Position numbers and translations under genes: made by a program. Positions 44,118 through 52,317 of a stretch of 64,000 bases of DNA are shown in pieces (the stretch's first letter is position 1; each line of letters starts with the position of its first letter). A model generated the notes under the pieces. The model was not told the origin of the DNA. It saw nothing but the letters and a program-made list of their open reading frames with translations, and ran no database searches. Origin of the DNA: Polyangiaceae bacterium (GTDB lineage: Bacteria; Myxococcota_A; Polyangia; Polyangiales; Polyangiaceae); contig JAWKRG010000004.1 in the NCBI GenBank assembly GCA_041389725.1, positions 124,001 through 188,000 of the forward strand, in the 5' to 3' direction.

Positions 44118-45404
44118 ATGGGCTACACTGGACGCATCGTGCGACTCCTCTACCTCGTTTGCGCCAGCGTGCTCCTTTTGGCCTGTGGGGAAAGTGCCAG
44201 CTCTGGGAATCCTTCAACGGGTGGTGCCGCGGGCAGCGGTGCGGCGGGAGCCGGCGGCGTGTCCGGTTCCGCGGGAACCGGCGCGTTGGGTGGGGTGAGC
44301 GGTGGCGGCGCGTCTGGTGCATCCGGCGCGTCGGGGTCGTCGGGCGCGGGTGGCAGCGCGGGCAGCGCTGGTTCGGGAGGCGCGTGGTCGCTGCCGGCGT
44401 GCACTCAGGTGAAGGGTACCTGGGCGGTCCGATTCACGTCGGATGAAGGCATGACCGTGAGCCCGGGCGACGGTGCGTTGGGCGGCGTTGCCTACACCTG
44501 GGGACTCGCTGCGTTGGACGAACCAAACGTGATCGTGGCAGAGCACGCCGGCAACGTGCTGCGCTCGACGGACGCTGGGTGCACCTTCGTGAACATCGGC
44601 GCGGCTCCGGCGTCCACCACGCGCTTGCACGCTGCGACCGGCGGTCGCGCCTATGGCTATCGCGTCAACGGTAACGAATTCTACGTCGTTCAGGGCACCA
44701 CGATCACCCCTTTGAAATCTCCCGTGGCGAACGTGATGGGTCTAGGTACGTCCACGAGTGATGGTGCTTGGCTTCGCGTTGCCGACAAGACGGGCCAGCT
44801 GTACGAGTCCACCGACGCCGGTGCCAGCTTCAGCAAGATCGGCACGAAGGCACCGAAGGGCTGCTTCTACAGCGTGTCCTTCGACCCAGCGGATCTCGAC
44901 CACGCCGTGTGCGGCACCATCACGGACGGCACCTTCGTCACCTTCGATGGGGGCAAGAGTTGGACCGCCTCCGAGGGTGACGCACTCTACGCGAACATCT
45001 TCTCCCTCGAAGTGTCTCCTGCCGATGGCGCCATCGTTTGGATCGAGGGCTCTCAGCTTGGTTGGCATGAAGGGCAGCAGATCGGGCCAGAAGGCAGACG
45101 CATTTGGCGCTCCGCAGACGGCGGCAAGACCTTCACGGTCGTGCTGCAAGCAGAGACGAGCAGCGCGAAGCTGTACAACGGCAATCTCCTCGCGGCTCAC
45201 CCCACGGATCCCGAAGTGGTGTACTTCACCTTCGGTACTCCGCCGGTCGGTGGCCTCAGCAGTGAGTCCTTCCTGTATCGCTTGGAAGCCAGCGGCAAAC
45301 TCACCGAGCAACGTCAGGGCGGCATCGACTCCTACGACGCGATTGCGTTCTCCCCCGCGTCCCCCAGCTTGATCTACCTCGGCATCTCGTCTGAACGACC
45401 GTGA
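44118..45404 (+). CDS. Stalked lipoprotein with Asp-box propeller repeats
   Basis: ATG 44118 gives MGYTGRIVRLLYLVCASVLLLAC (lipobox LLAC); GTG 44139 would give a shorter signal. After a Gly/Ser/Ala stalk of about 60 residues comes a beta-propeller-like region with Asp-box motifs STDAGCTFVNI, STDAGASFSKI, FDGGKSWTAS and SADGGKTFTVV, matching the plan of the gene at 11078. Propellers of this kind bind glycans or proteins and include sialidases; no catalytic triad was recognised. It is divergent from the LuxR-type regulator and converges with the Cys-rich lipoprotein. Confidence 0.75.
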   Translation: MGYTGRIVRLLYLVCASVLLLACGESASSGNPSTGGAAGSGAAGAGGVSGSAGTGALGGVSGGGASGASGASGSSGAGGSAGSAGSGGAWSLPACTQVKGTWAVRFTSDEGMTVSPGDGALGGVAYTWGLAALDEPNVIVAEHAGNVLRSTDAGCTFVNIGAAPASTTRLHAATGGRAYGYRVNGNEFYVVQGTTITPLKSPVANVMGLGTSTSDGAWLRVADKTGQLYESTDAGASFSKIGTKAPKGCFYSVSFDPADLDHAVCGTITDGTFVTFDGGKSWTASEGDALYANIFSLEVSPADGAIVWIEGSQLGWHEGQQIGPEGRRIWRSADGGKTFTVVLQAETSSAKLYNGNLLAAHPTDPEVVYFTFGTPPVGGLSSESFLYRLEASGKLTEQRQGGIDSYDAIAFSPASPSLIYLGISSERP

Positions 45405-45455
45405 GTCTTCGAGCGAGACGCGGTTGCCCGGGTCGGCTCGCCGACTGCGCGCAGT

Positions 45456-46952
45456 CTAAAGCGCACACAGCCCGTTCTTCGTCGGCGAACAGCAGTAGAT
45501 GAGCCCACTCGTGATACACCACGGGATGCTGATGGGACAGGTGCCGCACTGCGTGTTGCCGCCGCAGCCATTGGAACGCGAACCACACTCGTCCGCGGGG
45601 TCACAATTGTTCGTGGGTGTGCAGCAGCTGCCGTTGTAGCAGACGTCCTGGCCGCTACATGCACAGTCCGCTGGGCAAGAGCCACAGCTCTCCGATGGGG
45701 AGCAGGTTCCATCTCCGCACCCGACACAGTGTCCAGTGTTGTCGCAGGTCAGGCCGGCCCCGCAGGAGCCACAGCTTCCGCCACAGGCATTGTCCCCGCA
45801 CTGCTTCCCGCTGCACTGGGGCGTGCAACAAGCGTTGTTGTAGCAGGCACCGCTCGGACACGGACAGTCCACCAGACAGTTCCCGCAGTTCTCGCCGGAT
45901 TGGCAGCTGCCGTTCCCACACTCGACGTTCTGGACGCAGCTGCCGTTCTGACAGGAGTAGCCCGAGTTGCACGTGCCGCAGCTTCCGCCGCAGCCATCCG
46001 TTCCGCAGTTCTTGCCAGCGCACTGTTTGGTGCAGCATGTCCCGGCAGCGGTACAAACCTGGCCCGCGCCGCAACCACAGTCTCCAGCGCAGTTCGCGCA
46101 GTTCTCGCCGCTCTGACAGCTGCCATTGCCGCAGACCACGTCCTGCACGCACGCCGCGTTGACGCAAGAGAAGCCCGAGTTGCAGCTGCCGCAGCTTCCG
46201 CCGCAGCCGTCCGACCCGCAGCTCTTGCCCGTGCAGTTCTTGGTGCAGCACTGCCCCGAAACGCAACTACTTCCGCTACTGCACCCACAATCCGCGCAGT
46301 TGGCGCAGGTTTCACTCGCGCCCGCCTCGCAGGTACCGTTGCCGCACGTGGTCGAGGCCACGCAAGCGCCGCCGCTGCAGATCTGTCCGCTGGAGCACTG
46401 GCCGCACACGCCTCCGCAGCCGTCGTCGCCGCACTGGCCCGCTTCGCAGCTGGGGGTGCAGCACGCTCCAGCCACGCATGTTCCTCCCGTGCAGCCGCAG
46501 TCGCTCGGGCAGGTCTCGCAGTTCTCGGTGGGGTCGCACTTGTTGTCGCCGCAGCTTGCTTGTGCGGAGCACTTGCCTTGCACGCACAGCGCACCGCTCG
46601 GGCACCCCTTGCAATCCAGGGCGAAGCCGCAACCGTCGTTGGTCACGCCACACTCGACACCCAAGTCGGCGCAGGAGCTGGAGACGCAACCGGTGCCGCA
46701 GCGGTTCGGACCGCCACCGCCACACAGCTCGCCTCCTTCGCAGCCGCCGCAATCCAGCACGCCGCCGCAGCCGTCGAGCAGCTTGCCGCAGTCTTCGGCG
46801 CTGCAGGATGCTGGGACGCAGGCGTCACCGTCACTGCCCGCGTCGCTGGACCCCGCGCTGCCCTTCAGGTCGTCCAACGACGACGTGAGTGAACACGCAC
46901 CGACGAGCACTGTGCTCAGTGCCAGTAGCAGCAGCACGCGAAAGAGCCGCAT
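45456..46952 (-). CDS. Cys-rich repeat lipoprotein, paralogue of the one at 4.2-5.7 kb
   Basis: MRLFRVLLLLALSTVLVGAC is a lipoprotein signal (lipobox VGAC) followed by SLTSSLDDLKG, nearly the same post-signal motif as the 4243 gene (SLSSLDDLKG). The body repeats a cysteine unit (CGNGSCQSGENCANC, DCGCGAGQVC, CCTKQCAGKNCGTDGC, GGSCGTC) about six times over 430 residues. Length (498) and order mirror the paralogue (494). It could be a disulphide-stabilised surface fibre or adhesin; no activity can be inferred. It ends beside a perfect 14-bp palindrome (45443-45456) that overlaps its stop codon. Confidence 0.82.
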   Translation of the reverse strand: MRLFRVLLLLALSTVLVGACSLTSSLDDLKGSAGSSDAGSDGDACVPASCSAEDCGKLLDGCGGVLDCGGCEGGELCGGGGPNRCGTGCVSSSCADLGVECGVTNDGCGFALDCKGCPSGALCVQGKCSAQASCGDNKCDPTENCETCPSDCGCTGGTCVAGACCTPSCEAGQCGDDGCGGVCGQCSSGQICSGGACVASTTCGNGTCEAGASETCANCADCGCSSGSSCVSGQCCTKNCTGKSCGSDGCGGSCGSCNSGFSCVNAACVQDVVCGNGSCQSGENCANCAGDCGCGAGQVCTAAGTCCTKQCAGKNCGTDGCGGSCGTCNSGYSCQNGSCVQNVECGNGSCQSGENCGNCLVDCPCPSGACYNNACCTPQCSGKQCGDNACGGSCGSCGAGLTCDNTGHCVGCGDGTCSPSESCGSCPADCACSGQDVCYNGSCCTPTNNCDPADECGSRSNGCGGNTQCGTCPISIPWCITSGLIYCCSPTKNGLCAL

Positions 46953-47055
46953 TGATGGACATCATGCCATCCATGCCGCATGCGCGCTCGCACTTGTGCT
47001 GGTCGCCCTGCCGATGCGCAAGTCTCCGAAAGATCTGATCCTTCGGGCGCGTGGT

Positions 47056-47084
47056 GGCACCTTCCACCAGGCTGCAGAGGTGCC
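47056..47084 (-). terminator. Hairpin after the CBS-domain gene
   Basis: GGCACCT (47056-47062) pairs with AGGTGCC (47078-47084) over a 15-base loop, immediately after the stop of the minus-strand CBS gene. A 5-bp alternative (GGTGG/CCACC) overlaps it. No T run. Confidence 0.4.
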
Positions 47085-47086
47085 CC

Positions 47087-47512
47087 TCAGCCCTGAACGA
47101 CACGCGTGAGCAGGATCAGCGCGTCGTAGGTAGTGAAGATTCCGGCCACCTTCGAGCCTTCCATCACGATCACCGATCCATATTTGTGCTCGGTCATCTG
47201 CTGCAGGACGTCGAGCAACGGCGTACCCGGCGTCGTGGTGTAAGGCACCGCCGTCATGGCTTCTTCGACTTTGGTGTTGTCCGGATTCACGTCGTTGAGT
47301 CCCGCCACCAACCCCAGATCGCGGTCGCTGACCAGGCCAACCAGCCGTCCCCCGCGCAACACCGGCAGGTGTCGGATCTGGTGCTCCCGCATGTGGTCCA
47401 GAGCAAAAGAGATGGTCTGCTCGGTGCCGACGGTGTGCACCAGGCTCGTCATGTAGTCGCCGACGGTCGCGTTCTTGTCCACGTCGCGCACGCTAGCACC
47501 AAGGTGGCGCAC
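47087..47512 (-). CDS. Stand-alone CBS-domain-pair protein
   Basis: The 141-residue protein is a Bateman module of two CBS units: the first around TVGDYMTSLVHTVGTEQTIS and HMREHQIRHLPVLRGGRLVG, LVSDRDL; the second around TKVEEAMTAVPYTTTPGTPL and MTEHKYGSVIVMEGSKVAG, FTTYDAL. Such modules sense adenosine nucleotides or related ligands and regulate partner proteins; the partner is not evident. A lipoprotein gene precedes it by 23 bp on the same strand. It has no other domain and so must act through a partner. Confidence 0.87.
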   Translation of the reverse strand: MRHLGASVRDVDKNATVGDYMTSLVHTVGTEQTISFALDHMREHQIRHLPVLRGGRLVGLVSDRDLGLVAGLNDVNPDNTKVEEAMTAVPYTTTPGTPLLDVLQQMTEHKYGSVIVMEGSKVAGIFTTYDALILLTRVVQG

Positions 47513-47535
47513 GTCCCAGGGGGCATTTGCCAGCG

Positions 47536-48096
47536 TCAGCCTTGCGCAGCGTCAGAAGGCGCATCCGTTGCGCTGTCACCACCGCCCGAGTCGGCCCCAC
47601 CGGCATCACTTGCATCACCTGCGTCCCCCGCATCCGTTCCGCCGTCGGTGCACAACGGTGGCAGCGGGGCGCAGATGCACTTGGGCGAACAAACGAGGTC
47701 TCCCGGCTTCACGGCGTCGTTCGGGCATCCGAAGCAAAAGAAGACGTTCGCGCAGAATCCAGCGCCGAAGGGCGGGCTCTGGTTGGCGATCTCCGCCTCG
47801 GTGACACAGGCACCGAACCCCGTCGCGCTGCCCGCATCGGCGTCGGCCGCGTCGGTCGTTGCATCCAACGTGGCGTCGCTGGATGCATCCAGCGCGCCGC
47901 CGGTGCCACCAGACCCGCTCGTGCCGCCCGTTCCAACCTTGCCGCCCGTCGCGGGCAGGCCGCCGGTGGCGAAGCCGCCGATTCCGACCTTGCCGCCGGT
48001 CCCCCCGGTGTGATTCTCACCGACTTCGTCCTCTGCGGTCGCGCAGGACGCGAGCCACGCAAAGGCCACAACACTCACCGCCGCAAAACCCCGCAC
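47536..48096 (-). CDS. Stalked small lipoprotein
   Basis: MRGFAAVSVVAFAWLASC is a lipoprotein signal (lipobox LASC). A Gly/Thr/Lys stalk (about 60 residues), then a domain of about 60 residues with Cys (GACVTEAEI, GFCANVFFCFGC, VCSPKCICAPLPPLC) and a C-terminal Asp/Ala/Gly-rich tail (DAGDASDAGGADSG). The acidic tail is unusual compared with other stalked lipoproteins here, which have the head at the end. Function unknown. The stop is 23 bp before the CBS gene. Confidence 0.68.
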   Translation of the reverse strand: MRGFAAVSVVAFAWLASCATAEDEVGENHTGGTGGKVGIGGFATGGLPATGGKVGTGGTSGSGGTGGALDASSDATLDATTDAADADAGSATGFGACVTEAEIANQSPPFGAGFCANVFFCFGCPNDAVKPGDLVCSPKCICAPLPPLCTDGGTDAGDAGDASDAGGADSGGGDSATDAPSDAAQG

Positions 48097-48155
48097 GGCC
48101 CGGAACTTACCACGGACACAGCACGCGTGCCGCAGTCTCGACTTCAGCTTCTTCC

Positions 48156-48174
48156 CCGACGCAGCTGGCGTCGG
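48156..48174. other. Short perfect hairpin in the 48.1-48.25 kb gap
   Basis: CCGACGC (48156-48162) and GCGTCGG (48168-48174) form a 7-bp stem around a five-base loop, 78 bp past the pseudokinase stop. It may end that transcript or lie in the leader of the 48096 gene. No U run on either strand. Confidence 0.3.
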
Positions 48175-48251
48175 CCTCGCCGGTGTTTCCGTGGGTCTTG
48201 GTCTCAGTTGCCATCGAGATCTGAGCCCGCCAGGACTGCTCGATACCAGTG

Positions 48252-50009
48252 TCAGTACCCTAGAATCGGATTCACGCTCGTTGCTGGTGGTGGGTCCGCG
48301 TAGGGATTGTCGCTCTTCGGTGCGGCTCCGCCGTCGGGATGCGCTACGCGGGCGTCGGGTTGGTCCAGGATGCTGGTTCCGTCGATCGATGCCGACGTTC
48401 GAGGGCCACGCGGCACCGCGACGCCACGAGGCGTCACGCGCTTCGCGCTGGCTGACCCGGATGCCGCGGGAACTTCCGTGGTCGCATCGTCGCTTTGTGG
48501 GTTTGCGTCGAGGGTGGTGCCCGGCGCTGCGGTCGAGGGCGCGACGCTCTCGGCGGGCTCCTGGAGCTTCATGTAGGCCAAGGCGCCGATGGCGACGGCG
48601 CCCATCAGTGCAAACAACACGAAAAGCGTCAGCCCCCAGCGGCGCCGCACCGGATACTCGAAGGCATCGTCTTCGAAGGTGTTCGGCGTGGGTCGCATGG
48701 CGATCTGAGTGTTGGGAAACGGCTGGTTGGGAAAGGGCTGGGCGGCTGTGGCAATCGGAACGGACCCGACCGGCGGCACGGGCGCGGGCGCGGGTTCCCC
48801 GTGAGCAGGGTCCCCGGGCTTGTTGACTAGCAGCAGCGGCGTGGTTGGCATGGCAGACCGCGGCCCGCTCAACGGAGCGCTCGCCGGCACCTCCACGCGC
48901 ATGGGTTGCTCGCCATCATTGCGGGACAGCAACGAGTCGACAGCCTGACCCGAGTCTGGTGGGTCTTGCCTGTCGGAGGGCGGTACGAACGCTGCCAGCC
49001 CCATCAGGCGCGGTGCTTTGGGAATGTTGACTGACGGCACGTCAGTGCCAGCGATGGTGGGGCGCCACGACTCGATGGACACCTGTCGCTTGACGATGGA
49101 ACTCCGCTGCTTGTCGAGCAAATCACTGGCCAAGCTGTTCAAGAAGTGCACGATTTCGCTGCTGCCGCGCTTGCGTCGCACCGCGGTCAGCGCATCCGAA
49201 AAGGCGCGAACGTTGGGGAAGCGTTTCGCCGGGTTCGAGCGCAGCGCCTGCATCACGACTTCAGTCACGAGAGCTGGGACGTCGTGCACCAGCGCATCGA
49301 CGCGAGGTGCTGCTTCGGCGATCGCCTTGTTTCGAATCCCGGCCACCGTGGCGCCTGCCTCGTTCTGCCCAAAGGCATCGCGGCCAGTCAGTAGCTCCCA
49401 CAGCATCACGCCGATGGAGAACACCGCGGCCGATTCGAGTTGTGGTGCTCTCCCCACCTCGGGTGCGCGATACGCGGCGACGGAAGCGCTCTCGAGCGGA
49501 GGCTGGAAGCCGACCAAGCCCAGATCCGCGATCAACGCGTCATCGCCACTGGAGATCCACACCGTTTCCGGGTGGATTCCTGCAAACACCCAGCGGGGCT
49601 GATCCTGCTGGCAGAGCTCCTGCACGGCGAGGACGGCCTGAGTCAGCTCTTCGGCGATGCGTAGCGCGGCCGCAGGAGGTACCCGAATGCGGCGCTCGCG
49701 CGCTCGCTGCATGAGGGCGGCCAAGGGGACCCCCTCGACATACTCCGTGGCCACGGTCAGCTCGTCGCCTTGGCGCGCCACGTCGAGCACCGCAAGCATG
49801 CGAGGATGGTGATGGGGCGCGGCGCGACGTGCGGAGTCCGCCAAACCGTCCAGAAGCGCAGCCGACCACGGAGGGCTGGCCACCAGTCGGCGTAACAGGA
49901 CGGCGCGGCCGGTGCCCTGACCGACACTCATGCTGCCGAGCTGCCCGGAGCTGAGCTCCGCAACCGACTTGTACTTCAGCCCTGCCGTCACTTTGGCGGC
50001 AATGTACAC
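48252..50009 (-). CDS. Membrane-anchored Ser/Thr pseudokinase
   Basis: The first 270 residues have a protein-kinase fold outline typical of myxobacterial Pkn proteins, but key residues are lost: the glycine loop reads LSSGQLGSMSVG, the VAIK-type lysine is replaced (AVLLRRL, Arg40), the HRD catalytic loop is FAGIHPETVWIS (144 G, not D; 149 T, not N). The metal-binding DFG is DLG (162-164) and the APE motif is kept (AYRAPEV). A Pro/Ala-rich region follows, then one membrane helix (WGLTLFVLFALMGAVAIGAL), and a periplasmic tail. It is likely a scaffold or allosteric partner rather than an active kinase. Confidence 0.8.
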   Translation of the reverse strand: MYIAAKVTAGLKYKSVAELSSGQLGSMSVGQGTGRAVLLRRLVASPPWSAALLDGLADSARRAAPHHHPRMLAVLDVARQGDELTVATEYVEGVPLAALMQRARERRIRVPPAAALRIAEELTQAVLAVQELCQQDQPRWVFAGIHPETVWISSGDDALIADLGLVGFQPPLESASVAAYRAPEVGRAPQLESAAVFSIGVMLWELLTGRDAFGQNEAGATVAGIRNKAIAEAAPRVDALVHDVPALVTEVVMQALRSNPAKRFPNVRAFSDALTAVRRKRGSSEIVHFLNSLASDLLDKQRSSIVKRQVSIESWRPTIAGTDVPSVNIPKAPRLMGLAAFVPPSDRQDPPDSGQAVDSLLSRNDGEQPMRVEVPASAPLSGPRSAMPTTPLLLVNKPGDPAHGEPAPAPVPPVGSVPIATAAQPFPNQPFPNTQIAMRPTPNTFEDDAFEYPVRRRWGLTLFVLFALMGAVAIGALAYMKLQEPAESVAPSTAAPGTTLDANPQSDDATTEVPAASGSASAKRVTPRGVAVPRGPRTSASIDGTSILDQPDARVAHPDGGAAPKSDNPYADPPPATSVNPILGY

Positions 50010-50087
50010 CCAATGGGGTCAGCTGGCATGCCTCGGATCTCACCCGCGGGTGCGGCCGTCATTTCCAGCCGCGCGAAGCGCGCCGCG

Positions 50088-52310
50088 TCAGGGCTTCAGC
50101 CCGGAGCCGTGGGCGCAACGCCAGAGCGCGATGCGCAAGTGCCCGTCCACGACTTGCTCGGCGTGTTGGATGAGCTCGTCCAGGGGAACGAAAGTCAGCG
50201 GCTTGTCCGAAGCGTCCTCACCTAGGACCTCGACGGCGAAGGGGTAGACCGCTTCTGCGGTAAGCCCTGCCGACGGATGATAGCGTCCGCCCAAACTCCA
50301 AACCTGGCCGCAGCTGATGCCGTGCTCCTGCAACAGTCGTTCTCGAAGGAAGGACTCCGCTCGCAGCAAGTCATTCACGTCTTCGGGAAGTCGCCACGCC
50401 GGAGTCGTCCACACGTCACTTCGCCCCTCGAAGGCTTGAACCGCCGGCAGGTCGTCGTCGTCCAATCCCAGATAGAGGCCTTCACCGTAGCGACGAAGCA
50501 CCGCGGCCATGACCGTGCCTTCACTGCGCGTGCGTGGCACCACCAACTCGCGTTGCGGCTTGCTCAAAACTCGCCCCTCGTGACCGAGTTCCTCGAAATC
50601 CACCGTGAACACCTGCAAGAAGGGGTCGGCGCTGGCTTGGCTCGGAACGAAGGCGCGTCGTGGCGGTCTGCGAAAGAGTTCTTGCGCTGGGGCTGCTCGT
50701 CGCGGGGCGGCGCCTTCCGTCGGTTGCAGCGCTTCGCCGAGCCAAGGCCCCAGACTGCGTCCCAAGCGAGCGAAGAGCTCGTACACGCCCAGCTCCAGGC
50801 GCGCGTCGGGAAGTCCGCCAACCTGCGCCGCGCGTAGTACCTGCTCTGCGCTCAACGCGCGAATGTGTCCACTGGTGCTGCAGCCCGAAGTGGGATCCAT
50901 GGCGCGCTCGACGAAGAGCGGATCGACCTCCACGAACGCGGTGCGAACTTCTTCCTGGATGCCGCCGGGCGAAGGAAAGTAGACGGACCCCGGGAACAAC
51001 TGCCGAATACGATCCGGACCGACGCCCGCGGCGGAAGCGAGCAACTGTTCGACGCTCTGACCCAGTGGGCGTTCCTCCTGCACCACGGAAAGAGGCTCCG
51101 TCACGTACCCGACGGGGCTGCTGCCATCGAGGCTCGGATCGCCGCGCCGCTGCAGAATGGGACGAGGGTAGCTGCGACGGGCCAAGACCATGATGTCGCG
51201 GTCCACCTCGAAGTAGGGAACGACGTCCAGCGTGCGGTTCGGACGAAACACCAGATCGTACACCTTGCCTCGGCGCTGGTGCAGGAAGTGCTCGAGGCGC
51301 AAGAAGCTTCCGCCCTCGCGGCGCGCCGTCTCGCGAAAGCCGACGCCCTCGCCGCTCGGCACACGCTCCCCGGCGATCAGCAAGTTCGTCGCGGGGAAGT
51401 CCACCGCGCGACCGTTGCGACTCAACCTGGCCTTGCCTTCGAATCGGTTCTTCACGATCCAAGGATTGCGAACGGGCACGCAAGCCAAGACCCGCAGCCC
51501 CAATCCTTCGAAGCAACGCTGAAACTCCGCTGCGGTCATGAAGGTGTATTCCTCCAAGACCTCCGTATCCCAGTCCGCGCGATAGTCTTTGCGCAGCAAG
51601 AACTCCGCCGCCAAGGTGTGGCTCACGTCGAAGGAGTGAAAGCCGTCGGTGGTAGCGCCCAAGTCGGTGAACGCGAATCCGGGCTGCTCCGATAGCTTGC
51701 GAAACTCCTTGGCGAAGCGACGGAACAGCGCCGCGGTGGAGCACCGCGTCGGGTCCTCGGAGTCGTCGCCGTCCGTCGCCGGCAATTCCAAGCGCACCTG
51801 GCCGGGGCCCGGATCGACGAAATCTCGCACGACCAAGACACCGTAGGAACGCAGCTGACCCGCTTGCACGGCCAGGGCCCGCGCCGCTGCGTCCCGATCG
51901 TAGCCATTGAAGGAGGTCACATGATGCAACACGGACGAGTCGAGCAGGCCGTCCATGCTCGAAGGCTCGAACACTCGCGCGGCCACGTCGCCGGCGACGA
52001 AGCTCAGATTGGGCAGGCGGTAGCGCTCGGATGCGAGCGAAACCATTTCCGGGTTCACGTCGACGCCCACTACGTCGAGGCCAGGATAGAGCTGTGCAAA
52101 TGCGTGGCTTCCGCTGCCCGAGCCCATGCCCAGATCGGCGATCTTCCCGACGCACAGAAAGTGCGCCGCGGTCAGTGCCACCTTCTGGCGCATCGAAGCG
52201 TCCATGCCCGCCAGGTAGCGCTCATAAGCGCCGCGATCGCCTCGGTGCTGCACGCTGTAGTCCCCGGGCATGCGGACCCGCAGCGTATCGAAGGGGCTAG
52301 CGCTGCGCAA
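50088..52310 (-). CDS. SAM-dependent methyltransferase fused to two degenerate Nudix-like segments
   Basis: Residues 14-230 are a class I methyltransferase: motif I ADLGMGSGSGSH (59-69) and the acidic D84 in VGVDVNPEMV. The rest does not match a known methyltransferase partner. Two segments show a Nudix-like pattern: YFPSPGGIQEEVRTAFVEV (444-462) and YHPSAGLTAEAVYPFAVEV (677-695), the latter preceded by RERLLQEHGI, where a Nudix REUXEEXGU would be expected; its catalytic residues are absent. So both are probably non-catalytic. ATG 52310 is eight bases after the hybrid kinase stop; ATG 52271 is an alternative that matches the domain start. Function unknown; co-transcription with the kinase suggests a signalling output. 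Confidence 0.7.
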   Translation of the reverse strand: MRSASPFDTLRVRMPGDYSVQHRGDRGAYERYLAGMDASMRQKVALTAAHFLCVGKIADLGMGSGSGSHAFAQLYPGLDVVGVDVNPEMVSLASERYRLPNLSFVAGDVAARVFEPSSMDGLLDSSVLHHVTSFNGYDRDAAARALAVQAGQLRSYGVLVVRDFVDPGPGQVRLELPATDGDDSEDPTRCSTAALFRRFAKEFRKLSEQPGFAFTDLGATTDGFHSFDVSHTLAAEFLLRKDYRADWDTEVLEEYTFMTAAEFQRCFEGLGLRVLACVPVRNPWIVKNRFEGKARLSRNGRAVDFPATNLLIAGERVPSGEGVGFRETARREGGSFLRLEHFLHQRRGKVYDLVFRPNRTLDVVPYFEVDRDIMVLARRSYPRPILQRRGDPSLDGSSPVGYVTEPLSVVQEERPLGQSVEQLLASAAGVGPDRIRQLFPGSVYFPSPGGIQEEVRTAFVEVDPLFVERAMDPTSGCSTSGHIRALSAEQVLRAAQVGGLPDARLELGVYELFARLGRSLGPWLGEALQPTEGAAPRRAAPAQELFRRPPRRAFVPSQASADPFLQVFTVDFEELGHEGRVLSKPQRELVVPRTRSEGTVMAAVLRRYGEGLYLGLDDDDLPAVQAFEGRSDVWTTPAWRLPEDVNDLLRAESFLRERLLQEHGISCGQVWSLGGRYHPSAGLTAEAVYPFAVEVLGEDASDKPLTFVPLDELIQHAEQVVDGHLRIALWRCAHGSGLKP

Positions 52311-52317
52311 GCGGCCG

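Noticed and set aside
45443..45456. Perfect palindrome GACTGCGCGCAGTC between convergent genes
   Set aside because: It has no loop and overlaps the stop of the Cys-rich gene; it is not convincing as a terminator and could be chance in GC-rich sequence.
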